Assembly: GCF_040939305.1 (NCBI RefSeq)
Contig: NZ_CP162511.1
Location: 2,604,001 to 2,668,000, forward strand
DNA: 64,000 bases
From: Herbiconiux sp. A18JL235
GTDB taxonomy: Bacteria > Actinomycetota > Actinomycetes > Actinomycetales > Microbacteriaceae
Direction of reading: 5' to 3'
In this document: one piece after another, positions 1-9,205 of the stretch
Position numbering within the stretch: position 1 is the stretch's first letter
Layout of the letters: each line of letters starts with the position of its first letter
Made by a program: the position numbers and the translations under genes
The notes under the pieces: generated by a model
What the model saw: the letters and a program-made list of their open reading frames with translations, nothing else
What the model was told of the DNA's origin: nothing
Database searches by the model: none

Positions 1-278
1 AGCCGCAGCTCGAACGGCGTCGCCCCGGTCTGCCGAGCGAGCTCTGCACGACCCACAGCATCGAGCGGCGGGAGGGTCTCGTCGAGCAGCTCGGGTGCCA
101 GCGCCTCGAGGAGGGCGACAGGGTCATGGATGCTCGGCGCCGGCTGGGCGGAATCGGCGGACTGGCCGGGTGGGGCCGCGGCGGCGGGTGTCGCGATGAG
201 CACGCCTCCGGTCAGTGCGACGAGTGCAGCACCGGCGAGGAGCGTGCGGCGTGAGGGGCGGTGGAGCGAACGGGGCAT
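1..278 (-). CDS. Secreted protein with Tat-like signal peptide, 3' part cut by window edge
   Basis: The gene runs off the left edge; about 92 codons are visible. It opens with a basic n-region, then SRRTLLAG and a hydrophobic stretch ending in an ATPAAAA cleavage-like site, so the product is very probably exported. The SRRxLL arrangement is compatible with the twin-arginine route but is not a perfect Tat motif. The visible mature part is acidic and Pro/Ala/Leu-rich and shows no motif I recognise, so no function is assigned. The ATG was chosen because AAGAGAGG stands seven bases upstream and the signal peptide begins directly. An AT-rich -10 (TATAAA) lies about 50 bases upstream on the same strand. 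Confidence 0.75.
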   Translation of the reverse strand, partial: MPRSLHRPSRRTLLAGAALVALTGGVLIATPAAAAPPGQSADSAQPAPSIHDPVALLEALAPELLDETLPPLDAVGRAELARQTGATPFELR

Positions 279-328
279 GGAGGAGCCTCTCTTGGTCGAT
301 CGTCCCCACGAACCTGCCGTGCACTCAC

Positions 329-334
329 TTTATA
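329..334 (-). promoter_or_regulatory. Candidate -10 element of the secreted-protein gene
   Basis: TATAAA on the minus strand sits in the only AT-rich patch of the 111-base gap and is about 50 bases before the start codon of the gene that ends off the left edge. No good -35 match was found at 16-18 bases. Confidence 0.4.
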
Positions 335-389
335 GACATAGTGCGTTCGTGCCACATGTTTTCGAGCAGAACTCATCCTTTCGGACGAC

Positions 390-953
390 TCATTGCGGGT
401 CGCAGTGGCTGAGGTCGGTCTCGGCGAGCGGGCTCCCCTCGGCGATCACGTAGGTGACGAGCAGCACGACGTCTTCGGTGCCCTCGTTCTTGCCCTCGTG
501 CACGTAGTGCGCGCCTTCGACGATCGAGTCGCCGGCGAGGTACTCGTGCACGCCGCCGGGATAGACGGGCGCGTAGTGCGTGAGCGTGCCCTGCTCCACC
601 ACGGCGACGAGCTGTCCGTCGTGGCAGTGGAGGCCGGTGCCGGCACCGGGTTCGATCGTGATGCGGCGGTAGGCCACCTGCACCGGGCCGGTGACCTCGA
701 CGTCGACGGCGGCGTCCTGCCCGCCTTTGCCGAGTTCCTCCACGACGACCGGTGCCTGAGTCGCGAGGGAGGCCGGCGGTGTCGGAGACGCAGCCGTCGG
801 GGTCGACCCCGCGGCGGTCGCCGCCGCGGGGGATGCGGCGACGTCCTCGGGCGGCACCGAGCATCCGACGAGGGCGACGAGCAGTGCTGCCGCGGTTACG
901 GCGCCGAGCGGTCCGCGGGCGCGGCGCAGGGTGGTGCGGGTGCTGTGTCGCAT
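390..953 (-). CDS. Cupin-domain lipoprotein
   Basis: Product of 187 residues with a lipoprotein signal: a basic n-region, a hydrophobic segment and lipobox LVGC, so it should be lipid-anchored outside the membrane. A Thr/Ala/Pro-rich linker follows, then a single cupin fold. The first cupin motif is visible around GAGTGLHCHDG, with His residues that usually bind metal, and the second around GDSIVEGAHYVHEGKN. The family covers metal-dependent enzymes and small-ligand binding proteins; the sequence does not say which. The ATG was preferred over the much longer upstream frame because it begins the signal peptide. It is transcribed towards the secreted protein at the left edge, with a 111-base gap, and is divergent from the next gene. 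Confidence 0.85.
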   Translation of the reverse strand: MRHSTRTTLRRARGPLGAVTAAALLVALVGCSVPPEDVAASPAAATAAGSTPTAASPTPPASLATQAPVVVEELGKGGQDAAVDVEVTGPVQVAYRRITIEPGAGTGLHCHDGQLVAVVEQGTLTHYAPVYPGGVHEYLAGDSIVEGAHYVHEGKNEGTEDVVLLVTYVIAEGSPLAETDLSHCDPQ

Positions 954-1084
954 GGAGACCTCGTCACGGGGCGGTAGGGGCGCCGTCCCATGGTGGCAGC
1001 GGGGTGGTCGCCGTAGGCGGCTGCGGCCACCCCCAGTTCGGGGAGTTCCCCGTGCCGCGCCGCACGTGATCGACTGCCGTCGCC

Positions 1085-1090
1085 TATCCT
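1085..1090 (+). promoter_or_regulatory. Candidate -10 element
   Basis: TATCCT lies 33 bases before the start of the membrane-protein gene at 1123, in the divergent gap with the cupin lipoprotein. No convincing -35 is visible. Confidence 0.35.
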
Positions 1091-1122
1091 GATCGCGATC
1101 CGCCCACCACCCGAGAGCAGCC

Positions 1123-1860
1123 ATGACGACCCGCGACCTCCTCGACGGCCGGCGACGACGACCGCGCCGACGCGCCCGCGTCGCCGTCATCGTCTCCCTA
1201 GCCGTGGTCGTCGTGCTCGCCGCCGGGATCGCGGTCGCGCTCTGGTGGCTCCCTCCCGTGCTCGCCGAGACGCCGCGCGAACGCCTCGAGGCCACCACCA
1301 CGGTCACCGTCTTCGACGACGACGGCTCCGCCTCGGTCGTCGTCGACCCCGGGTGGCTCTCGATCGGCGTGGGGCCGTTCCTGCCCACGGCGACCGCCAC
1401 CCTGGTGAGCCCCGACGACGCGTACCGTGCGCGCTTCGGGCTCGCCGGCCCCGACGGCTTCGACGCGACAGCGCTGCTCGACTCGCTCGGGTTCGGGGAG
1501 GCCACGGCGACGGCCACCTCGTCGCCCGGCGGCTCCGACGGCCCCGGCGGCTCCGCCGCACCCGACAGCCCCGACGCTCCCGACGGCCTCGTCTGGAGCG
1601 AGGAGACCCTGAGCAGCGGTGCCGTGGTGCGCTACGCCGACGTCGTGCGGGGCGACGACACGGTGACCGTCGCATCCGTCTCCGCCCCGGCCGACGACCC
1701 GAACCGCGCCGTGCTGCTCACCCTCGTCGCGTCGACGCCCACGGCCACCGCGGCGGACTATCGCACGGTGACGGCGCAGCTGCTCGGCTCGGTGACCTTC
1801 GGCCCGCCAGGCCACCCCACCGCATCCCCCTCCCCGTCTGCGGCGGGAGCCCTCCGATGA
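1123..1860 (+). CDS. Single-helix membrane protein of unknown function
   Basis: The 245-residue product has a short Arg-rich N-terminus, one strong transmembrane helix (about residues 20-45) and an extracytoplasmic remainder, so a type II or uncleaved-signal topology is likely. The outer part contains a Gly/Ser/Pro/Asp-rich linker near residues 128-150 and otherwise beta-like sequence. I recognise no family. Its stop codon overlaps the start of the polysaccharide deacetylase gene (ATGA), so the two are probably translated together and it may act with that cell-wall enzyme; this is inference from position only. Confidence 0.8.
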   Translation: MTTRDLLDGRRRRPRRRARVAVIVSLAVVVVLAAGIAVALWWLPPVLAETPRERLEATTTVTVFDDDGSASVVVDPGWLSIGVGPFLPTATATLVSPDDAYRARFGLAGPDGFDATALLDSLGFGEATATATSSPGGSDGPGGSAAPDSPDAPDGLVWSEETLSSGAVVRYADVVRGDDTVTVASVSAPADDPNRAVLLTLVASTPTATAADYRTVTAQLLGSVTFGPPGHPTASPSPSAAGALR

Positions 1861-3464
1861 GGCCGCGCCTGCGCCGGGCCGTGGGTGCCACCGCCCTCGC
1901 CGTCGTGGCGGCGCTTCTCGCCGGGTGCGCGAGCATCCCGCCCGCCCCCGCCTGGAGCCCACCGCCGGCAGCGGTTCCCGCCGTCTCGCTCGGCGACCCC
2001 GCGGCCGCGGGCGGAGACGCGCCGGCCGATCCCGCCGCGGCCGCCCCCTCGGCCCCCGGTCTCGACGTGCGGCTGCTCTACAACGCCGACCCGGCCTCGC
2101 CGGTGGCGGCGCGTTGGGGCGAGATCCCCGGCAACGACGCCTTCACCGCCCTGCTGCGCGGCAGGGTGACCGATGCGATCGCCGCGCACGCCGCGGCCAC
2201 CGGCGTCGCCTACCGGCCCGCCGCCGACGCTCCCGACATCGGCGCCGACATGCGCGGCTGCCTGCCCGGCTCGTCGACGAAGCCGGCGGCCGAGGTGCTC
2301 GCCGACCCCGGGCTCGCGCCGCAGACCGGCGGCCCGGTGCTCTCGGTCAGCTGCGAGGTGAGGGCGGCGGCGGGCGACATCCTGGTGGAGGCGCTCCGCA
2401 TCATCACCGCGACCGACGGCCAGGTCACCTCCGACGACACCACCGTCTACTACGTGCAGACCTCGGGCGCCTTCATCACGACGAGCGACACCTTCCTCAG
2501 CGACGAGGGCCTGCGCATCCTGCTGAAAGACCTCGTCGAGGCGCTGAAGATCGCCGCGGGCGCGCTGCGCCCCGAGATGACCCAGAGCGTCGACGAGTTC
2601 CCCCTCGACCAGCTGCGCACCACCTTCGCGGCACACACCTTCGCCGCCGACGGCTCGCTGCGCATCACCGTGCCGAGCGACTTCACCACGCCCGAACTCG
2701 ACCGGCTCGCCCGGGTGCCGCGCCCCGACCCGCTCGTGATGACCGTTCCCGCCGCCGAGGTCGCGGCGCTGCTCACCCCGCAGGGCGCGGAGATCCAGAC
2801 GGTGCTCACCTCCGGCGCACCGCTCGTGCTGCCCGCCGGGCCCACACGGGGTCAGCAGCAGGTCGACTGCGGGCTGTTCGCCTGTGTCGCGCTCACCTAC
2901 GACGACGGGCCGGGCGAGTTCACCGAGCAGGTGCTCGACGAGCTCGACGCCCGCCGTGCCGCCGCCACCTTCTTCCTGCAGGGGTACCGGGTGGGGTCGC
3001 GGCCCGACACCCTGAAACGGATGCGCGACGAGGGTCACGAGATCGGCAACCACAGCTGGAACCACCCCGATCTGACGAAGCTCACCGACGAGGAGATCCG
3101 CGATCAGCTGGAGCGGACGAGTGCCGCGATCGCGGGCATCACCGGCTCGGCCCCGACGACCTTCCGCCCGCCGTACGGTGCCGTGGACAAGCGGGTGCTC
3201 GATAAGACGAAGCTCCCCGCCATCCTCTGGACCGTCGACACCAACGACTGGCAACTCCCCGACGACGCGACCCTGATCTCGCGGGCGGTGGCGCAGCCGG
3301 GGCCAGGAGCGATCGTGCTGCTCCATGACGTGCACGAGAACACCGCCCGTATGACCCCGGCCATCGTCGACGGGCTGCTCGGCCGCGGCTTCACCGCGGT
3401 CACGCTCGAGCAGCTGCTCGGTGGTCGGCTCCCCGCGCCGCACACCACCACCAGCCACGGCTGA
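1857..3464 (+). CDS. Polysaccharide deacetylase lipoprotein (peptidoglycan deacetylase type)
   Basis: A 535-residue lipoprotein (lipobox LAGC near residue 23) with a Pro/Ala-rich linker, a roughly 250-residue N-terminal region, and a C-terminal NodB-type catalytic domain. All five carbohydrate esterase 4 motifs are visible: TYDDGP (about residue 348) with catalytic and metal Asp, the HSWNH metal pair (about 398), RPPYG (about 437), the DTNDW segment (about 461) and LLHD with the catalytic His (about 488). Such enzymes remove N-acetyl groups from GlcNAc or MurNAc in peptidoglycan, often giving lysozyme resistance. The N-terminal half resembles the non-catalytic region of PdaC-like proteins, but I cannot name it surely. 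The start overlaps the preceding stop (ATGA). Confidence 0.93.
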   Translation: MRPRLRRAVGATALAVVAALLAGCASIPPAPAWSPPPAAVPAVSLGDPAAAGGDAPADPAAAAPSAPGLDVRLLYNADPASPVAARWGEIPGNDAFTALLRGRVTDAIAAHAAATGVAYRPAADAPDIGADMRGCLPGSSTKPAAEVLADPGLAPQTGGPVLSVSCEVRAAAGDILVEALRIITATDGQVTSDDTTVYYVQTSGAFITTSDTFLSDEGLRILLKDLVEALKIAAGALRPEMTQSVDEFPLDQLRTTFAAHTFAADGSLRITVPSDFTTPELDRLARVPRPDPLVMTVPAAEVAALLTPQGAEIQTVLTSGAPLVLPAGPTRGQQQVDCGLFACVALTYDDGPGEFTEQVLDELDARRAAATFFLQGYRVGSRPDTLKRMRDEGHEIGNHSWNHPDLTKLTDEEIRDQLERTSAAIAGITGSAPTTFRPPYGAVDKRVLDKTKLPAILWTVDTNDWQLPDDATLISRAVAQPGPGAIVLLHDVHENTARMTPAIVDGLLGRGFTAVTLEQLLGGRLPAPHTTTSHG

Positions 3465-3488
3465 GGCCGAGGGGTTGATGGCCCTCAG
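3461..3488. terminator. Possible bidirectional hairpin between convergent genes
   Basis: CTGAGGCC and GGCCCTCAG pair with one bulged C around an 11-base loop, across the 20-base gap between the deacetylase and the SARP regulator. There is no U-run, so the call is weak. Confidence 0.35.
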
Positions 3489-6268
3489 GAGCGCGCGGCG
3501 GAGGCTGCGGCGCGCACGGTGTCGCCGAAGGAGCGGGTGGTGCCGGTGGCGACCGCGGCCTGCCACTCCGCGGGGCTGAGCGCCGCACGGGCGCGGGCGC
3601 GGTAGTCGACGGCGTAGCCGCCGTCGGAGGCGACGGGGTCGTAGTCGTGCCGGGGCCCGACCTGGTCGAGCGCCGCGAACACCTCGGCGGCGATGCGGTG
3701 CCGCTCGAGCACCGTCAGCGCACAGCCCGCGATGTTCACCGCGGCGCAGGCCGACTGCCAGTCGCCCGACCGCACGCAGGTCGCCGCCGCCGAGAGCAGC
3801 ACCCCGAGCGCCTCGGCCGCGCGCCCCACCTCGAGCAGCGTCTTGCCCGTGGTGTACGCGGTGCCGCGCACGGCCCACCCGTGGCCGAGCGCCGTCGCCC
3901 GCACGTGCGCCTCGTCGAGGCAGGCCAGCGCCTGCGCGGGCTTGCCGAGCGCCCGCAGCGCGTCTCCCCTGATGTGCAGCTCGTTCACCAGGAGCCACTC
4001 GGGAACGGCCCCGGGCGGCGCCGCGGCGATCTCGGCCGACGACGCGGCGAGCTGCCGCTCGGCCTCGGCGGCGTCGCCCGCCCCGGCGTCGAGGTAGGCG
4101 CGCTGCGTGGCAGCGATCATGCGGTACGCGGGGCTGTCGGCCCGCACCGCCGCCGCCGCGAGCACGTCGACCCACTGCGACACGCGCCCCACGGTCTCGA
4201 CGATCGCGCTCATGAACGTCGCGGCGTGGGCCGCTCGCGCCTCGGCGAGCGGCTCGTCCGGCCCGTCGAGGGCGAGCGCGGTGCGGATGCTGCCGAGTGC
4301 GTAGGGCACCATGCCGCGCTCGTACCAGTACCAGGCCTGTGCCCCCACCAGCCGCACCGCGGTGGAGCGGTCGCCGCGGGCGACCGCGTTGCCGAAGGCC
4401 AGGTGCAGGTCTCGCCGCGACACGTCGAAGCGCGCCCGGACGGTCTGGCCGCCTGCGGTGACGAGGAGCGGACTGTCGCGCTCGACGAAGGCGAGCATCC
4501 ATTCGCCGTGCCGCACCGACCAGGCGTCGACGTCGACGCCGAGCTCGTCGAGCATCGACCGGGCGACGGCGCGCACCGAGTCGAGCAGCACGAACCGTCG
4601 CACCCCGCCCTCGAGCACGGTCGCCGACACGAGCGACTTGCGCACAAGGGAGAGCAGCAGCACGCGGGCGTCCTCAACGTCGCACACCGCACTCACGGCC
4701 TCGTGGCCGAACTGCCCGCCGAACAGCGACAGTTCGGCGAGCAGCCGGCGCTCGTCGTCGCCGAGCAGCGACAGGCTCCAGCGGATGGCGTTGTCGAGGC
4801 TGCCGTGGCGCCCCGTGGCCGACGCGGTGAGCGGGATGCGCCGGTCGGTGCGGATCGACTCCAGCAGCTCGTCGACGGTGAGCACGTCGAGCCGCGAGGC
4901 CGCAAGCTCCAGCGCGAGGGGGATGCCCTCGAGCGCCTCGCAGAGGCTCGTCACCGTCTCGAGGGCGTCGGGATCGAGCGCACCGTCGCCGAGGGTGTCG
5001 GCGACCCGGTGCAGGAACAGCTGCACCGCATCCGGAGCATCTCCGCCCGTCATCGGTCCGAGCGCGACGATGCGCTCCCCCGGCATGCGCAGCGACTCGC
5101 GGCTGGTCACCACGATGGAGAGCCCCTCGCAGCGACCGAGCAGCTCGGCGACGAGGGCGGCGACGGTGCCGAGCACGTGCTCGGCGTTGTCGACGACGAG
5201 CAGAGCCCGGCGGCCGGTGAGCACCTGAGCGACGGAGTCGAGGGTGTAGCGGGGCGCCCCGATCACAGTGGCCAGGAGCGGGAGCACCTGCTCGGAGTCG
5301 GTGGCGAGGGTGAGGTCGAGCAGCCACTGCACCTCGTCGACCGACCCCGGCGTGCGCCGTGCCGCCTCGATGGCCAGCCGCGTCTTGCCGACGCCCGCGG
5401 GGCCGACGAGCGACACCAGGCGCGAGGCGGCCCGGCCACGGGCGATGAGGTCGAGCTCGCGGGCGCGGCCGACGAAGTGGGTGAGCGGGATGGGAATGCC
5501 GACGCGCTCGACGCCGGCCTCGAGGTCGTCACCGGCGGCGAGCACGACGGGGTCGTGTCGCACGATCGACTGGCGCAGCTCGAGCACACCGCCCGGTGCC
5601 ACCGCGCCCCGCTCGTCGGCACGTCGCAGGAACCCGTCGACGGCCGCGAGCGCGTCGCTCGTGCGCCCCGCCCGGGCGAGCGCCAGAGCCCGCACGAGCA
5701 GCGGCTCTTCACGGTCGGGGAAGCGGCCCACGATCTGGTCGGCCAGCAGCGCGGCGACGGCGTGCTCGCCGTGGTCGCTGCGCCAGCGGGCGAGCTCGAG
5801 CAGGGCGTCAGCCCTGAGCTCCCACAGCTCGTCGCGCACCCTCTGCACGAAGGGGTGCTCGCCGAGGCCGGCGAACGGCTCCCCCTGCCACGACCTCTCG
5901 GCGGCGGCGGTCGCCTCCGCGCGGGCCGCCGGGGCCAGGTTCGCCGCGTGCGCGATGCCGTCGCGGTAGGCGAGCAGATCGACGGATGCGCGCGGCACGT
6001 CGAGCAGGTACCCGTCGCGGCTGCCGCGCAGCACCTCACCCCACTCGCGCCCGCGCAGGCGGGAGATGTGGGCTCGCAGGCTCGACAGCACGGCATCCGG
6101 CGGGTCGGCCCAGAGCTCCGCGATGAGGAGCTCGGCCGAGACCGGCTCCCCCGCGTCGAGCGCGAGCCGAGCGACGATGCCGCGCGGGATGCCACCGCGC
6201 ACGGGCACGACGACGTCTCCGTTCCGCGCGACCGCCGCGCCCGACAGCCCGATCATCCACTCCGTCAC
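3485..6268 (-). CDS. SARP/STAND transcriptional regulator (winged helix, BTAD, NB-ARC-like ATPase, TPR)
   Basis: The 927-residue product has the AfsR-like order: an N-terminal OmpR-type winged helix (about residues 1-95), a bacterial transcriptional activation domain of helical repeats (about 95-250), a STAND ATPase and C-terminal TPR-like repeats to about 925. In the ATPase, Walker A GPAGVGKT lies near residue 288, Walker B is ALLVVDNAEHVLG, and TSRESLRMPGE and GIPLALELAASRL are typical of the class. Such proteins are ATP-switched, multimerising transcription activators. It is a paralogue of the 969-residue protein encoded 27 bases upstream and probably shares its transcript. The start is GTG; an ATG four codons later is an alternative. 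A TAGGAT hexamer just upstream could be an internal promoter. Confidence 0.9.
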   Translation of the reverse strand: MTEWMIGLSGAAVARNGDVVVPVRGGIPRGIVARLALDAGEPVSAELLIAELWADPPDAVLSSLRAHISRLRGREWGEVLRGSRDGYLLDVPRASVDLLAYRDGIAHAANLAPAARAEATAAAERSWQGEPFAGLGEHPFVQRVRDELWELRADALLELARWRSDHGEHAVAALLADQIVGRFPDREEPLLVRALALARAGRTSDALAAVDGFLRRADERGAVAPGGVLELRQSIVRHDPVVLAAGDDLEAGVERVGIPIPLTHFVGRARELDLIARGRAASRLVSLVGPAGVGKTRLAIEAARRTPGSVDEVQWLLDLTLATDSEQVLPLLATVIGAPRYTLDSVAQVLTGRRALLVVDNAEHVLGTVAALVAELLGRCEGLSIVVTSRESLRMPGERIVALGPMTGGDAPDAVQLFLHRVADTLGDGALDPDALETVTSLCEALEGIPLALELAASRLDVLTVDELLESIRTDRRIPLTASATGRHGSLDNAIRWSLSLLGDDERRLLAELSLFGGQFGHEAVSAVCDVEDARVLLLSLVRKSLVSATVLEGGVRRFVLLDSVRAVARSMLDELGVDVDAWSVRHGEWMLAFVERDSPLLVTAGGQTVRARFDVSRRDLHLAFGNAVARGDRSTAVRLVGAQAWYWYERGMVPYALGSIRTALALDGPDEPLAEARAAHAATFMSAIVETVGRVSQWVDVLAAAAVRADSPAYRMIAATQRAYLDAGAGDAAEAERQLAASSAEIAAAPPGAVPEWLLVNELHIRGDALRALGKPAQALACLDEAHVRATALGHGWAVRGTAYTTGKTLLEVGRAAEALGVLLSAAATCVRSGDWQSACAAVNIAGCALTVLERHRIAAEVFAALDQVGPRHDYDPVASDGGYAVDYRARARAALSPAEWQAAVATGTTRSFGDTVRAAASAARS

Positions 6269-6295
6269 CCGCGCCCCCCGCCGCTCGTCCGTATC

Positions 6296-9205
6296 CTAGA
6301 GCTCGAACGGCGCGGAGGGCAGCGCCGAGGCCACGCGCAGGGTCTCCCGCACGGTGAGCCTCCGGCCTGCCGCCACGGCCCGGGCGAACTCCTCGGGCGT
6401 GAGCCCCACCGCCACCAGATCGCGGTGCTTCCTGGCGTCGTCTCCTTCGGCGGTCACCGGGTTGTACGAGTAGCGCTCGCCCAGCTGATCGACGGCGCCG
6501 AGCAGCTGGGCGCCCTCCTCGTGCCGTTCGACCAGGGCGCAGGCACCCGCGAGGGTGTGCAGCAGGGCGAGGCCCGAGGTGGCGTCTCCGGCGGCGAAGG
6601 CGGCGGCGGCTCCCTCACGGAGCACGGTCACCGCCTCCCGCGGCCGTTTGGTCTCGACGAGCACCTTGCCCGCGACATAGGCGGCGGACGACCTGATCCA
6701 CTCGTGCCCCACCTCGGAGGCCAGGCGGTGCGACAGCCCGAGCGCGGCGAGCGCCTCCTCCGAGCGGCCGAGGGCCCGCAGCATCTGCCCCTCGCACATG
6801 GCGACCTCGCTCCGCACCCAGGGCGCGGTCTCGACGGCTGCGGCGCTCGCGGCGCCCATCAGCTGCTCGGCGAGCTCGGCCTCCCCGAACAGCGACCGGC
6901 CGTAGGCGGTCTGCGCCAGCGCGAGCGCCTGCACGGCCCGGTCGCCCGCCGCTTCCGCCGCCTCGTAGGCGAGACGGATGTACTCGAAGGCCGCCGGGGC
7001 GTCGCCCAGCTGGTAGGCCAGCAACGTCACACCGATGTACGCGGGTGCGTCGACGACGGGGTCGCGCTCCCCGGGGAGGGCGAGCGCGCGCTCGAGCGCT
7101 GCGCGGCCGTCGACGAGCATGCCCTTGAGGAACCAGTGGTGCGACAGCGCCCCGCAGATGCGCAGCGCGGTGGAACGGTCGAGGGCGCGGTTCGCCGTGG
7201 CCAGGGCGAGCTGCAGGTCGGGCCAGGCGGCTTCGATCTCGAGCCGCGCCGACCGGGCGTCGGGGGTGCGCAGCAGTGGCCCCAGCCGCTCGGCGAGCCC
7301 CGCGAACCAGAGGCTGTGCCCGCGCCACCACTCCTCGGGCACCTCCGCGCCACCCGGCTCCTCGCGGAGGAAGGCACGCACCGACTCGAGCAGGCGGTAG
7401 CGGCGTGCGCCGCCCTCGCCGTCGGTCGGAGTGACGAGCGATTTCTGCACCAGGTCGAGGGCGGCCTCCGCAGCGGCCTCGCCGCAGACGCCGCGCACGG
7501 CGTCGAGGGTGAAGGAGCCCGCGAAGCGCCCGAGCTGCTGCAGCAGTGCCTGCTGGCCGGCGTCGAGCAACCGGTACGACCAGCGGATGGAGCTGGTGAG
7601 ACTCGCGTGCCGCCCGTCGGCGTCTCCCGGGCCCACGAGCTCGAGGGCGCGTTCGAACAGGGAGTCCTCGAGCTCGCCGAGACTCAGCACGTCGAGCCGC
7701 GACGCGGCGAGTTCGAGCGCGAGCGGGATGCCGTCGAGGGCCCGGCAGATGCGTCCGACGGCTCCGGCGGGCCGGTCTGGCGCGGCTCCGGCGAGCGGGT
7801 GGCCGTGCCCCTCGTCGCCGTCCGAGCCGGAGGGCGGCCGGGAGAACAGCTCGTCGTCACCCAGCCCTCCTGCGAAGCCCGCGGCATCGGCGGCCCGCTC
7901 GAGGAAGAGCTCCACCGCGTCGGGCTCCGCCTCTCCCAGCAGGGGCTCCAGCCTCACCACGCGCTCACCGGGGATGCGCATCGACTCCCGGCTGGTGGTG
8001 AGCACCTGCAGTTGCGGGCAGAGGGCGGTCAGCGCCACCGCGAGCGACGCGACGGCGCCCAGCACGTGCTCGGCGTTGTCGAGCACGAGCAGCACCCGGC
8101 GACCGCCGAGACGGGTGGCGATCGCGGCGACGTCGTGCTCGGTCGCCCCCACGGCGTCGGCGACGACGGCCACCACATCCTCCGGCGTGGCGGCGGCGGT
8201 GAGCTCCACCATCACCTGCTCGTCGTCGATGGCCGAGGTCGCCTGTCGGGCCACCTCGATGGCGAGTCTCGTCTTGCCCACCCCTGCGGCTCCCACGATC
8301 GTGACGAGCCGTGATGCCGCGCGCGCCTCGGCGATCACCGCGCGTTCGCGCGCACGGCCGATGAAGCGGGTGAGCGGGATGGGGATGCCGGAGCGTTCGA
8401 CCGCCACCGCCGACAGCCCCGCAGACACGACCGCCGGGTCGCGGCGCACCACGGCGAGCCGCAGCTCCGCCATGCGGGGCGGGAGGTCGAGCCCCTGGCC
8501 CGCGGCGAGCCGGTCGCCGAGGGCATCGATCGCCTCGAGCGCCTCGGAGCTGCGGCCGGAGCGGGCGAGCGCCGTGGCGAGCAGCCGCGTGGGCTTCTCG
8601 TCGAGCGGATGCCGGGCCACCAGCGCGGTGAGCGGACCCACGGCGAGGGCGTGCTCCCCGCGCTCGAGCCACAGCTCGGCGAGGGTCTCGACGGCGCCGC
8701 GCCGTTCTTCGAGAACGCGCTCGCGGAGCGCCCGCACGAAGGGGAAACCGTCGAGCCCGCGCAGCGGCTCGTGGGTGGCGAGCGCCTCGGCCGCGGCGAG
8801 CGCCTCGGCCGCCGCGTCGGCACCGTTGCCGTGCTCCGCCGCGCGGCCGAGCAGCGCCCGGAAGCGGAGCACGTCGACCGCCTCGGCCGGGAGGTCGAGC
8901 AGGTAGCCCTGGCGATCGCCGTGGATGGCGGCCGGGAAGCCCTCGCTGCGCAGGCGCGAGATGCGGGAGCGCAGGTTGGTCAGCGCCGTCGCCCGGTCGC
9001 CGGGCCACAACTCCGAGATGAGCTCGTCGGCGCTCACCGGCTCGCCCGCCGAGAGGGCGAGCCGGGCGACGATGGCGCGGGGGATGTCTCCTCGCAGCAC
9101 CACGGCATCCTGACCCGACCAGACGCTGAGCGGGCCGAACAGACCGATCGAGACGGCGGATGCGTCGGTGCGGGTCACGGGGATCACGATAGCGGCCGGG
9201 CTCAC
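6296..9205 (-). CDS. SARP/STAND transcriptional regulator, paralogue of its neighbour
   Basis: The 969-residue product has the same order as the gene downstream: winged helix (about residues 15-110), BTAD, STAND ATPase and TPR-like C-terminus. Walker A is GAAGVGKT near residue 303, Walker B VLLVLDNAEHVLG, followed by TSRESMRIPGE and GIPLALELAASRL. An Asp/Gly/Pro-rich insert (roughly residues 450-490) that the paralogue lacks interrupts the ATPase module. The GTG start overlaps the stop of the protease gene upstream (GTGA), which argues for translational coupling to it; a second GTG ten codons later is an alternative start. The pair looks like an old tandem duplication. Target genes cannot be read from the sequence. 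Confidence 0.9.
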   Translation of the reverse strand: MSPAAIVIPVTRTDASAVSIGLFGPLSVWSGQDAVVLRGDIPRAIVARLALSAGEPVSADELISELWPGDRATALTNLRSRISRLRSEGFPAAIHGDRQGYLLDLPAEAVDVLRFRALLGRAAEHGNGADAAAEALAAAEALATHEPLRGLDGFPFVRALRERVLEERRGAVETLAELWLERGEHALAVGPLTALVARHPLDEKPTRLLATALARSGRSSEALEAIDALGDRLAAGQGLDLPPRMAELRLAVVRRDPAVVSAGLSAVAVERSGIPIPLTRFIGRARERAVIAEARAASRLVTIVGAAGVGKTRLAIEVARQATSAIDDEQVMVELTAAATPEDVVAVVADAVGATEHDVAAIATRLGGRRVLLVLDNAEHVLGAVASLAVALTALCPQLQVLTTSRESMRIPGERVVRLEPLLGEAEPDAVELFLERAADAAGFAGGLGDDELFSRPPSGSDGDEGHGHPLAGAAPDRPAGAVGRICRALDGIPLALELAASRLDVLSLGELEDSLFERALELVGPGDADGRHASLTSSIRWSYRLLDAGQQALLQQLGRFAGSFTLDAVRGVCGEAAAEAALDLVQKSLVTPTDGEGGARRYRLLESVRAFLREEPGGAEVPEEWWRGHSLWFAGLAERLGPLLRTPDARSARLEIEAAWPDLQLALATANRALDRSTALRICGALSHHWFLKGMLVDGRAALERALALPGERDPVVDAPAYIGVTLLAYQLGDAPAAFEYIRLAYEAAEAAGDRAVQALALAQTAYGRSLFGEAELAEQLMGAASAAAVETAPWVRSEVAMCEGQMLRALGRSEEALAALGLSHRLASEVGHEWIRSSAAYVAGKVLVETKRPREAVTVLREGAAAAFAAGDATSGLALLHTLAGACALVERHEEGAQLLGAVDQLGERYSYNPVTAEGDDARKHRDLVAVGLTPEEFARAVAAGRRLTVRETLRVASALPSAPFEL

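Noticed and set aside
3647..8314. A 1555-codon open frame on the plus strand opposite the SARP genes
   Set aside because: It is antisense to two clear domain proteins, is Arg/Gly/Glu-rich without motifs and is a usual product of very high GC with few stop codons.
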